A stretch of DNA of 50,271 nt, from contig JAUNOG010000015.1 in assembly GCA_030531185.1 (NCBI GenBank), forward strand, positions 1 through 50,271, given 5' to 3'. Positions 7,965 through 15,661 of this stretch are shown one piece after another. Each line of letters starts with the position of its first letter. Position 1 is the first letter of the stretch. The notes below the pieces were generated by a model that saw nothing but the letters and a program-made list of their open reading frames with translations, was not told the DNA's origin and made no database searches. The position numbers and the translations under genes are program-made. This DNA comes from Ruminococcus sp. GTDB taxonomy: Bacteria; Bacillota; Clostridia; Oscillospirales; Ruminococcaceae.

Positions 7965-8818
7965 TGGGCGAATGCGTATGTCATCAGAATTTTACACTCG
8001 ATACGCTGATCCCGAAGATCGGCGTTATCACGGATATCCGACAGGAAACTCCGGACGTTAAGACCTTTCGTGTGAACGCTCCCGAGGGCGGCAAGGTGTT
8101 TGAGCATATGCCGGGACAATGCGCTATGCTCTGCGCTCCGGGCGTAAGCGAGGGTATGTTTTCTATTACGTCCTCCCCTACAAACAAGGAGTATCAGGAG
8201 TTCAGCATTAAAAAGTGCGGAATTCTCACAGAATATCTCCACGATTTGCAGGTAGGCGACGAGATCACTATCAGAGGTCCTTACGGCAACCACTTCCCTG
8301 TTGAAACTGAGCTGAAGGGCAAGGATCTGCTGTTTATCGCAGGCGGTATCGGTCTTGCTCCGCTAAGAAGCGTTATAAACTACGTTCTCGACAACAGAGA
8401 GGATTACGGCAAGATAGATATTCTCTACGGCTCGCGTTCCGCAAACGATCTTGTTCAGCTCAAGGAGATCAAGGAAAAGTGGATGACCGCTCCCGATGTA
8501 AACGTTCATCTCACTATCGACAGAGAGCAGGAAGGCTGGGACGGTCACGTAGGCTTTGTTCCCGCTTATCTTAAAGAGCTTGGTTTCTCCAATGACAAGA
8601 CTGCTCTTCTATGCGGTCCTCCGATCATGATAAAGTTCACTCTTCAGGGACTTATCGAAATGGGCTTCTCAAAGGAGCAGGTTTACACAACGCTTGAGCT
8701 GCGTATGAAGTGCGGAATAGGAAAATGCGGACGCTGCAACATCGGTTCAAAGTATGTCTGCAAGGACGGTCCCGTATTCCGCTGCGACGAGCTGGACGAA
8801 CTCCCCAACGAGTATTAA
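7964..8818 (+). CDS. flxA: FlxA-like NADH-binding FAD/2Fe-2S oxidoreductase
   Basis: A 284-aa ferredoxin-NADP-reductase-like protein. The FAD-binding barrel has MFSITSSP and RGPYGNHFP; the nucleotide domain has FIAGGIGLAPLRSVI, LYGSRSANDL and LLCGPPIM; the C-terminus has a [2Fe-2S] motif CGIGKCGRCNIG...C. It belongs to the AsrB/PyrK/hydrogenase-gamma family and is the expected NADH entry point of the Hdr-Flx complex. NADH rather than NADPH is inferred from Flx precedent, not shown by a residue. The start overlaps the flxB stop. Confidence 0.85.
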   Translation: MGECVCHQNFTLDTLIPKIGVITDIRQETPDVKTFRVNAPEGGKVFEHMPGQCAMLCAPGVSEGMFSITSSPTNKEYQEFSIKKCGILTEYLHDLQVGDEITIRGPYGNHFPVETELKGKDLLFIAGGIGLAPLRSVINYVLDNREDYGKIDILYGSRSANDLVQLKEIKEKWMTAPDVNVHLTIDREQEGWDGHVGFVPAYLKELGFSNDKTALLCGPPIMIKFTLQGLIEMGFSKEQVYTTLELRMKCGIGKCGRCNIGSKYVCKDGPVFRCDELDELPNEY

Positions 8819-8834
8819 GAAAGGACTTTGTAAA

Positions 8835-9509
8835 ATGGAAAATATGGTAAATGTATATTTTTTCGGTAAAAAATACAGCGTACCTGCGTCCTTGACGATC
8901 ATGACCGCTATGGAATATGCAGGCTACACGCTTAAAAGAGGCTGCGGCTGCCGTCACGGATTTTGCGGCGCCTGCGCTACGATCTACAGAATAAAGGGCA
9001 AGAACGAGCTGAAAACCTGTCTTGCCTGTCAAAAGCAGGTCGAGGAGGGTATGTATGTGGCAAGCATTCCTTTCTTCCCGACAGATAAGAGAACCTACGA
9101 TATTTCCGAGATAAAGCCCACACAGCAGATAATGATGGAGCTTTATCCCGAGATCTACAGCTGTATCGGCTGCAACGCCTGCACAAACGCTTGTACTCAG
9201 AACCTCAACGTTATGCAGTACATAGCTTACGCTCAGAGAGGCGAGTTTGAAAAGTGCGCTGAGGAGTCCTTCGACTGCGTAGCCTGCGGCTGCTGTACTG
9301 TAAGATGTCCCGCAGGTATCTCGCACCCGATGGTAGGTCTGCTGGCAAGAAGACTTACGGGCAAGTACATTGCTCCCGAGACAGAACACCTAAAAGAGCG
9401 TGTTGAAGAAATACGCCAAGGCGCTTACGACGAGCTTATTGAGCAGATTATGCAGAAGCCTATCACGGAAATGCAGGAGCTCTACAATACAAGAGAGATC
9501 GAGAAATAA
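8835..9509 (+). CDS. SdhB/TfrB-like fumarate reductase iron-sulfur subunit
   Basis: A 224-aa protein. The N-terminal plant-type [2Fe-2S] domain has CGCRHGFCGAC (37-47) and CLAC (62-65); two further clusters follow, CIGCNACTNAC (110-120) and CVACGCCTVRCP (148-159). This matches fumarate reductase/succinate dehydrogenase B subunits and the N-terminal half of methanogen thiol:fumarate reductase TfrB, but it lacks TfrB's C-terminal CCG (HdrB-like) half; a separate HdrB is encoded in the same operon. ATG 8835 is chosen because AGAAAGGA lies 10 nt upstream; the longer reading frame starts inside flxA. It should carry electrons from HdrB/HdrC to the flavoprotein encoded next. Confidence 0.82.
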   Translation: MENMVNVYFFGKKYSVPASLTIMTAMEYAGYTLKRGCGCRHGFCGACATIYRIKGKNELKTCLACQKQVEEGMYVASIPFFPTDKRTYDISEIKPTQQIMMELYPEIYSCIGCNACTNACTQNLNVMQYIAYAQRGEFEKCAEESFDCVACGCCTVRCPAGISHPMVGLLARRLTGKYIAPETEHLKERVEEIRQGAYDELIEQIMQKPITEMQELYNTREIEK

Positions 9510-9521
9510 GGAGGGCATAAA

Positions 9522-11132
9522 ATGAGCGCAATTTATTCAGAGAGCATGATGGAGTCAGTCAGGAAGGTCGAGGCTACAAGAGCTGCCCGTATGGCAACAG
9601 AGCCCAGACGTTTGACTGCCGAAGAAAAGGACGCCCTTTTAAAAGAGTTTCATCCTGACTTTAACGAGGCTTCATTTGCAGAAATAAAAGTAGGTCCCAA
9701 CAAGGGACAGAAAGCTCCTTTAGAGCTTGCGGAGATGCTTCATTCAACAAGCCGTCTTATGACAGACAAGGTTGATATTTCAAAGGTTGATTATGACGTA
9801 GACGTACTCGTTATCGGCGGCGGCGGAGCAGGCTCTTCCTGCGCTATCGAGGCTCATAACGCAGGCGCAAACGTAATGATCGTTACAAAGCTCCGTATCG
9901 GCGACGCTAATACAATGATGGCTGAGGGCGGAATACAGGCGGCGGACAAACCGAACGATTCGCCTGTTCAGCATTACCTCGACTGTTTCGGCGGCGGACA
10001 CTTTGCCGCTAAGCCCGAGCTTGTAAAAAGACTTGTTATGGAAGCTCCCGACGCTATCAAGTGGCTCAACGACCTTGGCGTAGAGTTTGACAAGGAACCG
10101 GACGGCACAATGGTAACAACTCACGGCGGCGGAACATCACGCAAGAGAATGCACGCTGCTAAGGACTATTCCGGCGCAGAGATAATGCGTACCATAAGAG
10201 ACGAGGTCATAAACCTCGGAATTCCCGTAGTTGAATTCACATCAGCTGTTGAGCTTATTATGGACGACAAGGGTCAGGCAGCAGGCGCGGTTCTCCTTAA
10301 TATGGAAACAGGTGACTATCTGGTTGCAAGGGCAAAGACCGTTGTTATCGCTACAGGCGGCGCAGGCAGAATGCACTACAACGGTTTCCCGACCTCAAAT
10401 CACTACGGCGCAACAGCCGACGGTCTCGTACTTGCTTACAGAGCGGGCGCACCTCTGCTTTATCAGGATTCTATCCAGTATCACCCGACAGGCGCCGTAT
10501 ATCCTTCACAGATCCTCGGCGCGCTCGTAACCGAAAAGGTTCGTTCGGTAGGCGCACAGCTTGTAAACGTAAACGGTGAAGCTTACATTCACCCGCTCGA
10601 GACCCGTGACGTAAACGCTTCGGGCGTTATCCGTGAGTGCAGAGAGGGCAGAGGCGTTGAAGCTCCCAACGGCGAAAAGGGCGTTTGGCTCGACACTCCG
10701 ATGATTGAGATACTCGGCGGCGAGGGTACTATCGAGAAGAGAATTCCCGCAATGTTCCGTATGTATATGAACTATGGCATTGATATGCGCAAGCTCCCGA
10801 TTATGATCTACCCGACCCTTCACTATCAGAACGGCGGCGTTGAGATCGACGGCGACGGCTTTACAAAGACTATCCCTAATCTCCTCGTTGCAGGCGAAGC
10901 AGCAGGCGGTATCCACGGAAGAAACAGACTTATGGGCAACTCGCTGCTTGACGTTATCGTATTCGGAAGAAACGCAGGCAAGAAGGCTGCCGCTAAATAT
11001 CAGAGCGTAGAGCTTGGCGAAATGAACCTTGACCATATTGCCGCATATGACGCAGAGTTAAAGAAAGCAGGAGTAGAAACAAACAAGGTTTCACCGCTTC
11101 TTCTTCCTAAGTACGCTCGTCACGAAAGATAA
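9522..11132 (+). CDS. frdA: Soluble fumarate reductase flavoprotein subunit
   Basis: A 536-aa flavoprotein of the FrdA/SdhA/NadB family. It has an FAD motif GGGGAG (99-104), a capping domain and the catalytic set: HPTGAVYP, TEKVRSVGAQLVN, ETRDV, YPTLHYQNGGV and NRLMGNSLLDVIVFGR. The RSHT histidine that holds FAD covalently in membrane enzymes is missing (KLRIGDANTMMAEGGI, about 123-138), so FAD is probably non-covalent, as in soluble fumarate reductases and NadB. A helical N-terminal extension of about 90 residues precedes the FAD domain. ATG 9522 follows AAGGAGGG. No membrane anchor gene exists in the operon. Fumarate -> succinate is the likely direction given the upstream malate dehydrogenase and fumarase. 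Confidence 0.88.
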   Translation: MSAIYSESMMESVRKVEATRAARMATEPRRLTAEEKDALLKEFHPDFNEASFAEIKVGPNKGQKAPLELAEMLHSTSRLMTDKVDISKVDYDVDVLVIGGGGAGSSCAIEAHNAGANVMIVTKLRIGDANTMMAEGGIQAADKPNDSPVQHYLDCFGGGHFAAKPELVKRLVMEAPDAIKWLNDLGVEFDKEPDGTMVTTHGGGTSRKRMHAAKDYSGAEIMRTIRDEVINLGIPVVEFTSAVELIMDDKGQAAGAVLLNMETGDYLVARAKTVVIATGGAGRMHYNGFPTSNHYGATADGLVLAYRAGAPLLYQDSIQYHPTGAVYPSQILGALVTEKVRSVGAQLVNVNGEAYIHPLETRDVNASGVIRECREGRGVEAPNGEKGVWLDTPMIEILGGEGTIEKRIPAMFRMYMNYGIDMRKLPIMIYPTLHYQNGGVEIDGDGFTKTIPNLLVAGEAAGGIHGRNRLMGNSLLDVIVFGRNAGKKAAAKYQSVELGEMNLDHIAAYDAELKKAGVETNKVSPLLLPKYARHER

Positions 11133-11147
11133 TTGGAGGTTTTGACA

Positions 11148-11990
11148 ATGCGTGAAATTAATGCAGATATTATCACCGACGTTGTTGAGAGACTGTGCAT
11201 TGCCGCTAACGAACATCTTCCCGAAGATGTAAAGTGTGCGATCAAGAACTGCCGTGCCTGCGAGGACGGCGTTATCGCACAGGGTATTCTCGACGACATC
11301 ATCAAGAATTATGAGATCGCCGACGCTGAGAATGTTCCTATCTGCCAGGATACGGGTATGGCTTGCGTATTCCTCGAGATTGGGCAGGACGTTCACATCA
11401 CAGGCGCAAATCTTGCAGACGCAGTTAACGAGGGCGTCCGCAGAGGTTACGACAAGGGTTACCTCAGAAAGTCCGTTGTTAAAGACCCTGTTCGCAGAGG
11501 TAATACAGGCGACAACACTCCCGCTATGATCTACACTGAGATCGTCCCTGGCGAGAACATCAAGATCACCGTAGGTCCAAAAGGCTTCGGCAGCGAGAAT
11601 ATGAGCGCGATCAGAATGTTCAAGCCGTCCCACGGTCTTCAGGGTATTAAGGACTTCATTCTTGAAACTGTTGAGAATGCAGGGCCAAATCCCTGCCCTC
11701 CTATGGTAGTAGGCGTCGGTATCGGCGGTACTTTCGACAAGGCGGCTCTGCTTGCCAAGAAGGCTCTTATGAGACCTATCGACTCCGAGAACCCCGACCC
11801 GTTCTACGCAGATCTTGAAAAGGAAATGCTTGAAAAGGTAAATCAGCTCGGTATCGGTCCTCAGGGCTTCGGCGGTAAGACAACTGCGATCGGTCTGAAT
11901 ATCGAGACTATGCCTACTCATATTGCAGGTATGCCCTGCGCTATCAACATCAACTGCCACGTTACACGTCACAAAACGGAGGTGATATAA
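11148..11990 (+). CDS. fumA: Class I fumarate hydratase, alpha (N-terminal) subunit
   Basis: A 280-aa subunit of the two-subunit, oxygen-sensitive [4Fe-4S] fumarase (malate <-> fumarate + water). Family landmarks are [10 protein letters not shown] (Cys66), [40 protein letters not shown] and [16 protein letters not shown] 11148 is chosen because GGAGG (11135-11139) lies 8 nt upstream; in-frame TTG codons before it overlap that site. The stop abuts the beta-subunit start. A related family is L(+)-tartrate dehydratase alpha; operon context favours fumarase. Confidence 0.9.
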   Translation: MREINADIITDVVERLCIAANEHLPEDVKCAIKNCRACEDGVIAQGILDDIIKNYEIADAENVPICQDTGMACVFLEIGQDVHITGANLADAVNEGVRRGYDKGYLRKSVVKDPVRRGNTGDNTPAMIYTEIVPGENIKITVGPKGFGSENMSAIRMFKPSHGLQGIKDFILETVENAGPNPCPPMVVGVGIGGTFDKAALLAKKALMRPIDSENPDPFYADLEKEMLEKVNQLGIGPQGFGGKTTAIGLNIETMPTHIAGMPCAININCHVTRHKTEVI

Positions 11991-12551
11991 ATGGAAAAGC
12001 ATATTACACTGCCCCTTACCGAGGAGCTTGCGAAAACTCTCCACGCAGGAGACAGAGTTTACCTCACAGGTACCATTTATACTTCCCGTGACGCAGGTCA
12101 CAAGAGAATGTGCGAGGCTCTTGCAAAGGGCGAGAAAATTCCCTTTGACCCCACAGACGCTACGATATACTATGTAGGTCCTACGCCTGCAAAGCCCGGA
12201 CAGGTCATCGGTTCGGCAGGTCCCACTACAAGCGGACGTATGGACGCTTACGCTCCTACAATGATGTCCGTAGGCGCAAGAGGAATGATAGGCAAGGGCG
12301 CGCGTCTGCCCGAGGTAGTTGACGCTATGAAAAAGTACAGCGGCGTTTACTTCGGAGCAATCGGCGGCGCAGGAGCTTTGCTTGCAAAGTGCATTAAGAG
12401 TGCGGAGCTTATCGCTTATGAGGACTTAGGCGCTGAGGCTCTGAGAAAGCTTTATGTCGAGGATATGCCTCTTATGGTCATCATCGACTGCGAGGGAAAC
12501 AATCTGTACGAAACAGGCCGTGCGGAGTACCTCGAAAAAAATAAGAAGTAA
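11991..12551 (+). CDS. fumB: Class I fumarate hydratase, beta (C-terminal) subunit
   Basis: A 186-aa beta subunit of split class I fumarase. It shows the family pattern TLHAGDRVYLTGTIYTSRDAGH (split here as TLHAGDRVYLTG then TIYTSRDAGH), YVGPTPAKPGQVIGSAGPT, TSGRMDAYAP and MIGKGA. The start immediately follows the alpha stop behind GGAGGTGATATAA. It completes the oxaloacetate-to-succinate set. The operon's coding part ends here, 30 nt before a hairpin. Confidence 0.9.
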   Translation: MEKHITLPLTEELAKTLHAGDRVYLTGTIYTSRDAGHKRMCEALAKGEKIPFDPTDATIYYVGPTPAKPGQVIGSAGPTTSGRMDAYAPTMMSVGARGMIGKGARLPEVVDAMKKYSGVYFGAIGGAGALLAKCIKSAELIAYEDLGAEALRKLYVEDMPLMVIIDCEGNNLYETGRAEYLEKNKK

Positions 12552-12580
12552 CAGTATATTTTCCCTGAAAAGCAAAAACG

Positions 12581-12616
12581 TCTGCGTACTGCGGAGAAAA
12601 TCTCCGCAGCGCAGAT
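12581..12616 (+). terminator. Hairpin at the end of the fumarate operon
   Basis: CTGCGGAGA (12589-12597) pairs with TCTCCGCAG (12601-12609), extended by an outer TCTGCG/CGCAGA pair across a two-base bulge. The following TTTCTTG is a poor U-tract, so this may be a leaky terminator or mRNA stabiliser that still allows read-through into the transporter gene. Confidence 0.55.
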
Positions 12617-12740
12617 TTCTTGCTGAATTAGTCTGTGATAAAAGGCTGTTCAAAGTCCTTTCAAATGGAGTTTGTACACTTTTTATTGCAGATTAGCAGG
12701 GTATAGTAATAGTAAAGTAATAATAAGGAGAAAATTTAAT

Positions 12741-13988
12741 ATGGCATTTCAGTTTATCGAGGCTGCCGGCACTTATATTTTCAATATGAAAGCAATGGCT
12801 ATCGTTTTGTTTTTCGTATTTGCAATTATCGCTGTCGGCTATCTGCTGGGCAGAATTTCCGTTAAGGGAGTATCTCTTGGCACTGCGGCTATCTTCATTG
12901 TCGCTCTTTTCGCAGGACACTTTAACGGCATCCTCACAGGCGAAGGCGGAGCATGGGAGGCAGAGGCAGGACAGGTCGCGCATTATTTCTCGCTGATTCA
13001 AAATTTGGGTCTTGTGCTCTTTGTAACCTCTGTCGGACTTATTGCCGGCCCCAGCTTTTTTAAGAATTTGAAGAAAAACGCTAAATCCTACGTACTCTTG
13101 GGCGCAATAATCATTGCGGCAGGCGCGGGAACCTGCGCTCTCATTACATTGTTCGCACCTAAAATGAACTCAGCAATGAGTACAGGTCTGCTTTCAGGCT
13201 CGCTTACAAGTACTCCTGCTTTTGCGGCGGCTCAGGGCGCGCTGGAGGGCAAGGTTTCAGACGAGGTATTCAAGCAGATATCGGTAGGTCACGCAGTTGC
13301 ATATCCTTTCGGCGTTATCGGCGTCGTACTTTTTGTACAGATAATTCCAAAGCTTTTAAAAGCAAATATGGACGAAGAAAGACAGAAGCTTGTAGTAGTT
13401 GACAGCGGCAAGGAAGTAAAGGGCGAAGAAAAGAAGCTGTTCACAATGGACAAATTCGGTCTCGGCTCATTTGCTCTTGCAGTTATGGTCGGTCTTATTC
13501 TTGGCTGTATCAACATTCCTCTCGGCGGAGGTTCTTCATTCAATCTCGGCACAACAGGCGGCCCGCTGATCGTCGGACTTCTCTTCGGTCACTTCGGCAG
13601 AATAGGCAAACTCAGCCTCAAGGTAGACGACAAAATGCTCAGCATTTTCCAGGAGCTTGGTCTTGTACTTTTCCTTATCGGCGCAGGCGTTGACGGAGGA
13701 GCAGGCTTTGTGTCAACACTCAGCGAGTACGGCGCGATCCTCTTCCTGTGGGGAGTTCTTATGACATTGGTTCCTATGATCATAGGTTTCCTTTTTGCAA
13801 AATATGTACTCAAGCTCAGCCTTTTCAACAACCTCGGTTCACTTACAGGCGGTATGACAAGTACTCCTGCTCTCGGCGCTCTTATCAATATGACAGGTAC
13901 GCCGAATGTTGCGTCGGCTTATGCGGCGACTTATCCTATTGCGCTTATCCTTGTAGTACTTGCATCGCAGTTCCTGACATATCTTTAA
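12741..13988 (+). CDS. AspT/YidE-family membrane transporter (putative C4-dicarboxylate or aspartate exchanger)
   Basis: A 415-aa hydrophobic protein with about ten TM segments and an internal duplication. Each half carries a GLVLF(V/L) helix followed by a conserved STPA re-entrant motif (SGSLTSTPAFAA and TGGMTSTPALGA). This is the Asp-Al exchanger fold seen in aspartate:alanine antiporters, succinate exporters such as SucE and YidE/YbjL. The central cytosolic loop is short and lacks the TrkA-C domains of AspT. ATG 12741 follows AAGGAG (12725-12730). Position right after the fumarate/succinate operon suggests C4-dicarboxylate exchange or export. The substrate is inferred. Confidence 0.75.
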   Translation: MAFQFIEAAGTYIFNMKAMAIVLFFVFAIIAVGYLLGRISVKGVSLGTAAIFIVALFAGHFNGILTGEGGAWEAEAGQVAHYFSLIQNLGLVLFVTSVGLIAGPSFFKNLKKNAKSYVLLGAIIIAAGAGTCALITLFAPKMNSAMSTGLLSGSLTSTPAFAAAQGALEGKVSDEVFKQISVGHAVAYPFGVIGVVLFVQIIPKLLKANMDEERQKLVVVDSGKEVKGEEKKLFTMDKFGLGSFALAVMVGLILGCINIPLGGGSSFNLGTTGGPLIVGLLFGHFGRIGKLSLKVDDKMLSIFQELGLVLFLIGAGVDGGAGFVSTLSEYGAILFLWGVLMTLVPMIIGFLFAKYVLKLSLFNNLGSLTGGMTSTPALGALINMTGTPNVASAYAATYPIALILVVLASQFLTYL

Positions 13989-14000
13989 CTGAATAAATTT

Positions 14001-14028
14001 ATGCGTCCGCTCGTCGGGCGCATTTTTT
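14001..14028 (+). terminator. Rho-independent terminator after the transporter
   Basis: ATGCGTCCG (14001-14009) and CGGGCGCAT (14015-14023) form a 9-bp stem with one G-U pair and a 5-nt loop, followed by TTTTTT. It closes the succinate region. Confidence 0.9.
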
Positions 14029-14073
14029 ATGCTGTAACGCTTTAATACCGTGAAAACAATTCGGCACGGCAGA

Positions 14074-14102
14074 TTGACAACCGTACTGTTTTGTGGTATT
14101 AT
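14074..14102 (+). promoter_or_regulatory. Sigma-A promoter
   Basis: TTGACA (14074-14079), 17-nt spacer, TATTAT (14097-14102), 40 nt before the ATG at 14142. It probably drives the four-gene group to 17298. Confidence 0.8.
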
Positions 14103-14141
14103 TAATATGCAAAAATATTTAATTTCAGGAGGCTGTATATA

Positions 14142-14771
14142 ATGGGAAGCGAAATATTATTGAAGAAAATCAAATCAGACGGAACAAAACAAATCATAGG
14201 CGGAATTATTATTATGCTTTTAGGAACTCTTTTTACAATAATAGCTGCATTTGACGATGAGGACGACGTGGCAATAGTCTGGATTTTTGCCGCAGTACTG
14301 CTGGCTCTGGGAATAATTTTGGCTGTTTTTGGAATTAAAAACCGTTCTCACCCCGAAAACGCAAAGGTTATCCGCAAAAATCCCGCTCTGCTGAATATGG
14401 CTGACGAGCTTTTTGCAGATATTATATATGAGGATAAATTTGTAAAAATCTCCAACCGTATTATCGCCAATCAAAAGGACATTACGCAGATGACTTATAC
14501 CAACGAAATTTTTCTGATGTATATTAGTAAGGAGAGCTACAATTTTGTCCCCACGGGCAAGGAGCTTATCCTTGAGACTGCAAGGGGACGACTTGCGCTT
14601 AACATATACGGCAGAACTAAAAACACCGTCAACGAGCTTGCCAATATGATTTGCCGGCTCAGCCCCAACACGAGAGTTGGCTATACCAATGAAAATCTTC
14701 AGTATCTTGCGCAGATGAGGCAGTCTTACAGCGAATATCTTAATAGGGTAAATTCCGAGAATATGCAGTAA
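14142..14771 (+). CDS. Unknown protein with two TM segments
   Basis: A 209-aa protein I do not recognise. A short cytosolic N-terminus is followed by two adjacent hydrophobic helices (about 18-36 and 44-64) separated by an acidic turn (DDEDD), then a soluble domain of about 140 residues. That domain may be PH-like, a common layout in Firmicutes membrane proteins, but no motif proves it. ATG 14142 lies behind CAGGAGG. The CPBP protease gene follows after 20 nt. Confidence 0.65.
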   Translation: MGSEILLKKIKSDGTKQIIGGIIIMLLGTLFTIIAAFDDEDDVAIVWIFAAVLLALGIILAVFGIKNRSHPENAKVIRKNPALLNMADELFADIIYEDKFVKISNRIIANQKDITQMTYTNEIFLMYISKESYNFVPTGKELILETARGRLALNIYGRTKNTVNELANMICRLSPNTRVGYTNENLQYLAQMRQSYSEYLNRVNSENMQ

Positions 14772-14791
14772 TGTGAACCTAGGAGAAAAAA

Positions 14792-15661
14792 ATGCAGAAA
14801 AACAAATGGATCTGCGACGTCATAGCCGTAATCCTTATAAGCTTATTGGGGTTAATTGCAGGAAAATTCACGATCGGCTTTGTTATTTCAATTCCTTTGA
14901 ATTTAATCAGCGGAAGTTTTTATCCTCAGCTGACTGACGAAACAATCAATGTGATAACCGACAATTTTTCTTTTTTAATGATAATTATTATTGTGTATTT
15001 ATATGCACGCAAGAAAAGAAACAGTGATTTGCATTCACTCTATTTTAGTAATGATAAAATGTTCAAGGCTTTAATTGGATTATCAGCAGGTATGATAATA
15101 TGCCTTGTAGTATGTTTTACTGCTATTATCAGCGGTAATTTAGTCCTGAAGTACAATCATTTTTATACTTTTACAGTACTTATGACATTTATTTCTGCAA
15201 TAGTGCAGGCTTCAGCGGAGGAACTTTTATTCAGAGGGTTTCTTGTTGAGAAATTGGTAAATAATTATTCGATGAAAATGGCAGTAATTACAAGCGGAAT
15301 TTTATTTTCGGTTTTACACGCATTTAATCCCGGAGTAACAGTATTGGCAATATTAAATATTACAATCGTAGGATTTGCTTTTTCGGCTTTAGCAGTGGCA
15401 TTCAACAGCTTGTATTTTATCATAGGCGTACATATAGCATGGAACTTCACAGAAGAAATTATTTTGGGATTACCCAACAGCGGAATTACATTTCCCGAAC
15501 CTGTTTTTGAAATTGTACAAAGCAGTAATTCGATACTTTATAACCGAACGTTCGGCATAGAAGCTACAATACAAACAATGGTAGTATGGGGACTAATTTT
15601 CGCTATATCATTTTACAGGCTGATAAAGAAGAACAAATCAAAAGAGGAGCATTCGTTATGA
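14792..15661 (+). CDS. CPBP-family intramembrane metalloprotease
   Basis: A 289-aa multi-TM protein of the CAAX protease/bacteriocin-processing (Abi) family. The three metal-site motifs are present: EELLFRG (EExxxR), VLHAFNPG with its His, and HIAWNFTEE (HxxxN). Such proteases act on membrane peptides, for example in bacteriocin self-immunity or prenyl-protein processing; the target here is unknown. ATG 14792 follows AGGAG. The stop overlaps the exonuclease start in an ATGA arrangement. Confidence 0.85.
   Translation: MQKNKWICDVIAVILISLLGLIAGKFTIGFVISIPLNLISGSFYPQLTDETINVITDNFSFLMIIIIVYLYARKKRNSDLHSLYFSNDKMFKALIGLSAGMIICLVVCFTAIISGNLVLKYNHFYTFTVLMTFISAIVQASAEELLFRGFLVEKLVNNYSMKMAVITSGILFSVLHAFNPGVTVLAILNITIVGFAFSALAVAFNSLYFIIGVHIAWNFTEEIILGLPNSGITFPEPVFEIVQSSNSILYNRTFGIEATIQTMVVWGLIFAISFYRLIKKNKSKEEHSL

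Noticed and set aside
5517-8818. A hydrogenase-linked (MvhADG) or sulfite reductase (AsrABC) operon
   Set aside because: MvhD and AsrA/AsrB-like genes are present, but no [NiFe] hydrogenase subunits and no AsrC sirohaem subunit; the set fits FlxABCD.
11091-12101. Long minus-strand open frame opposite the fumarase genes
   Set aside because: It has no domain signature and mirrors the codon bias of the strongly supported plus-strand genes; the same holds for 4444-5112 and 8652-9389.
1371-12551. A DsrC-type disulfide as the Hdr acceptor, as in Desulfovibrio
   Set aside because: No DsrC-like small protein is encoded anywhere in the window, whereas fumarate reductase lies inside the operon.
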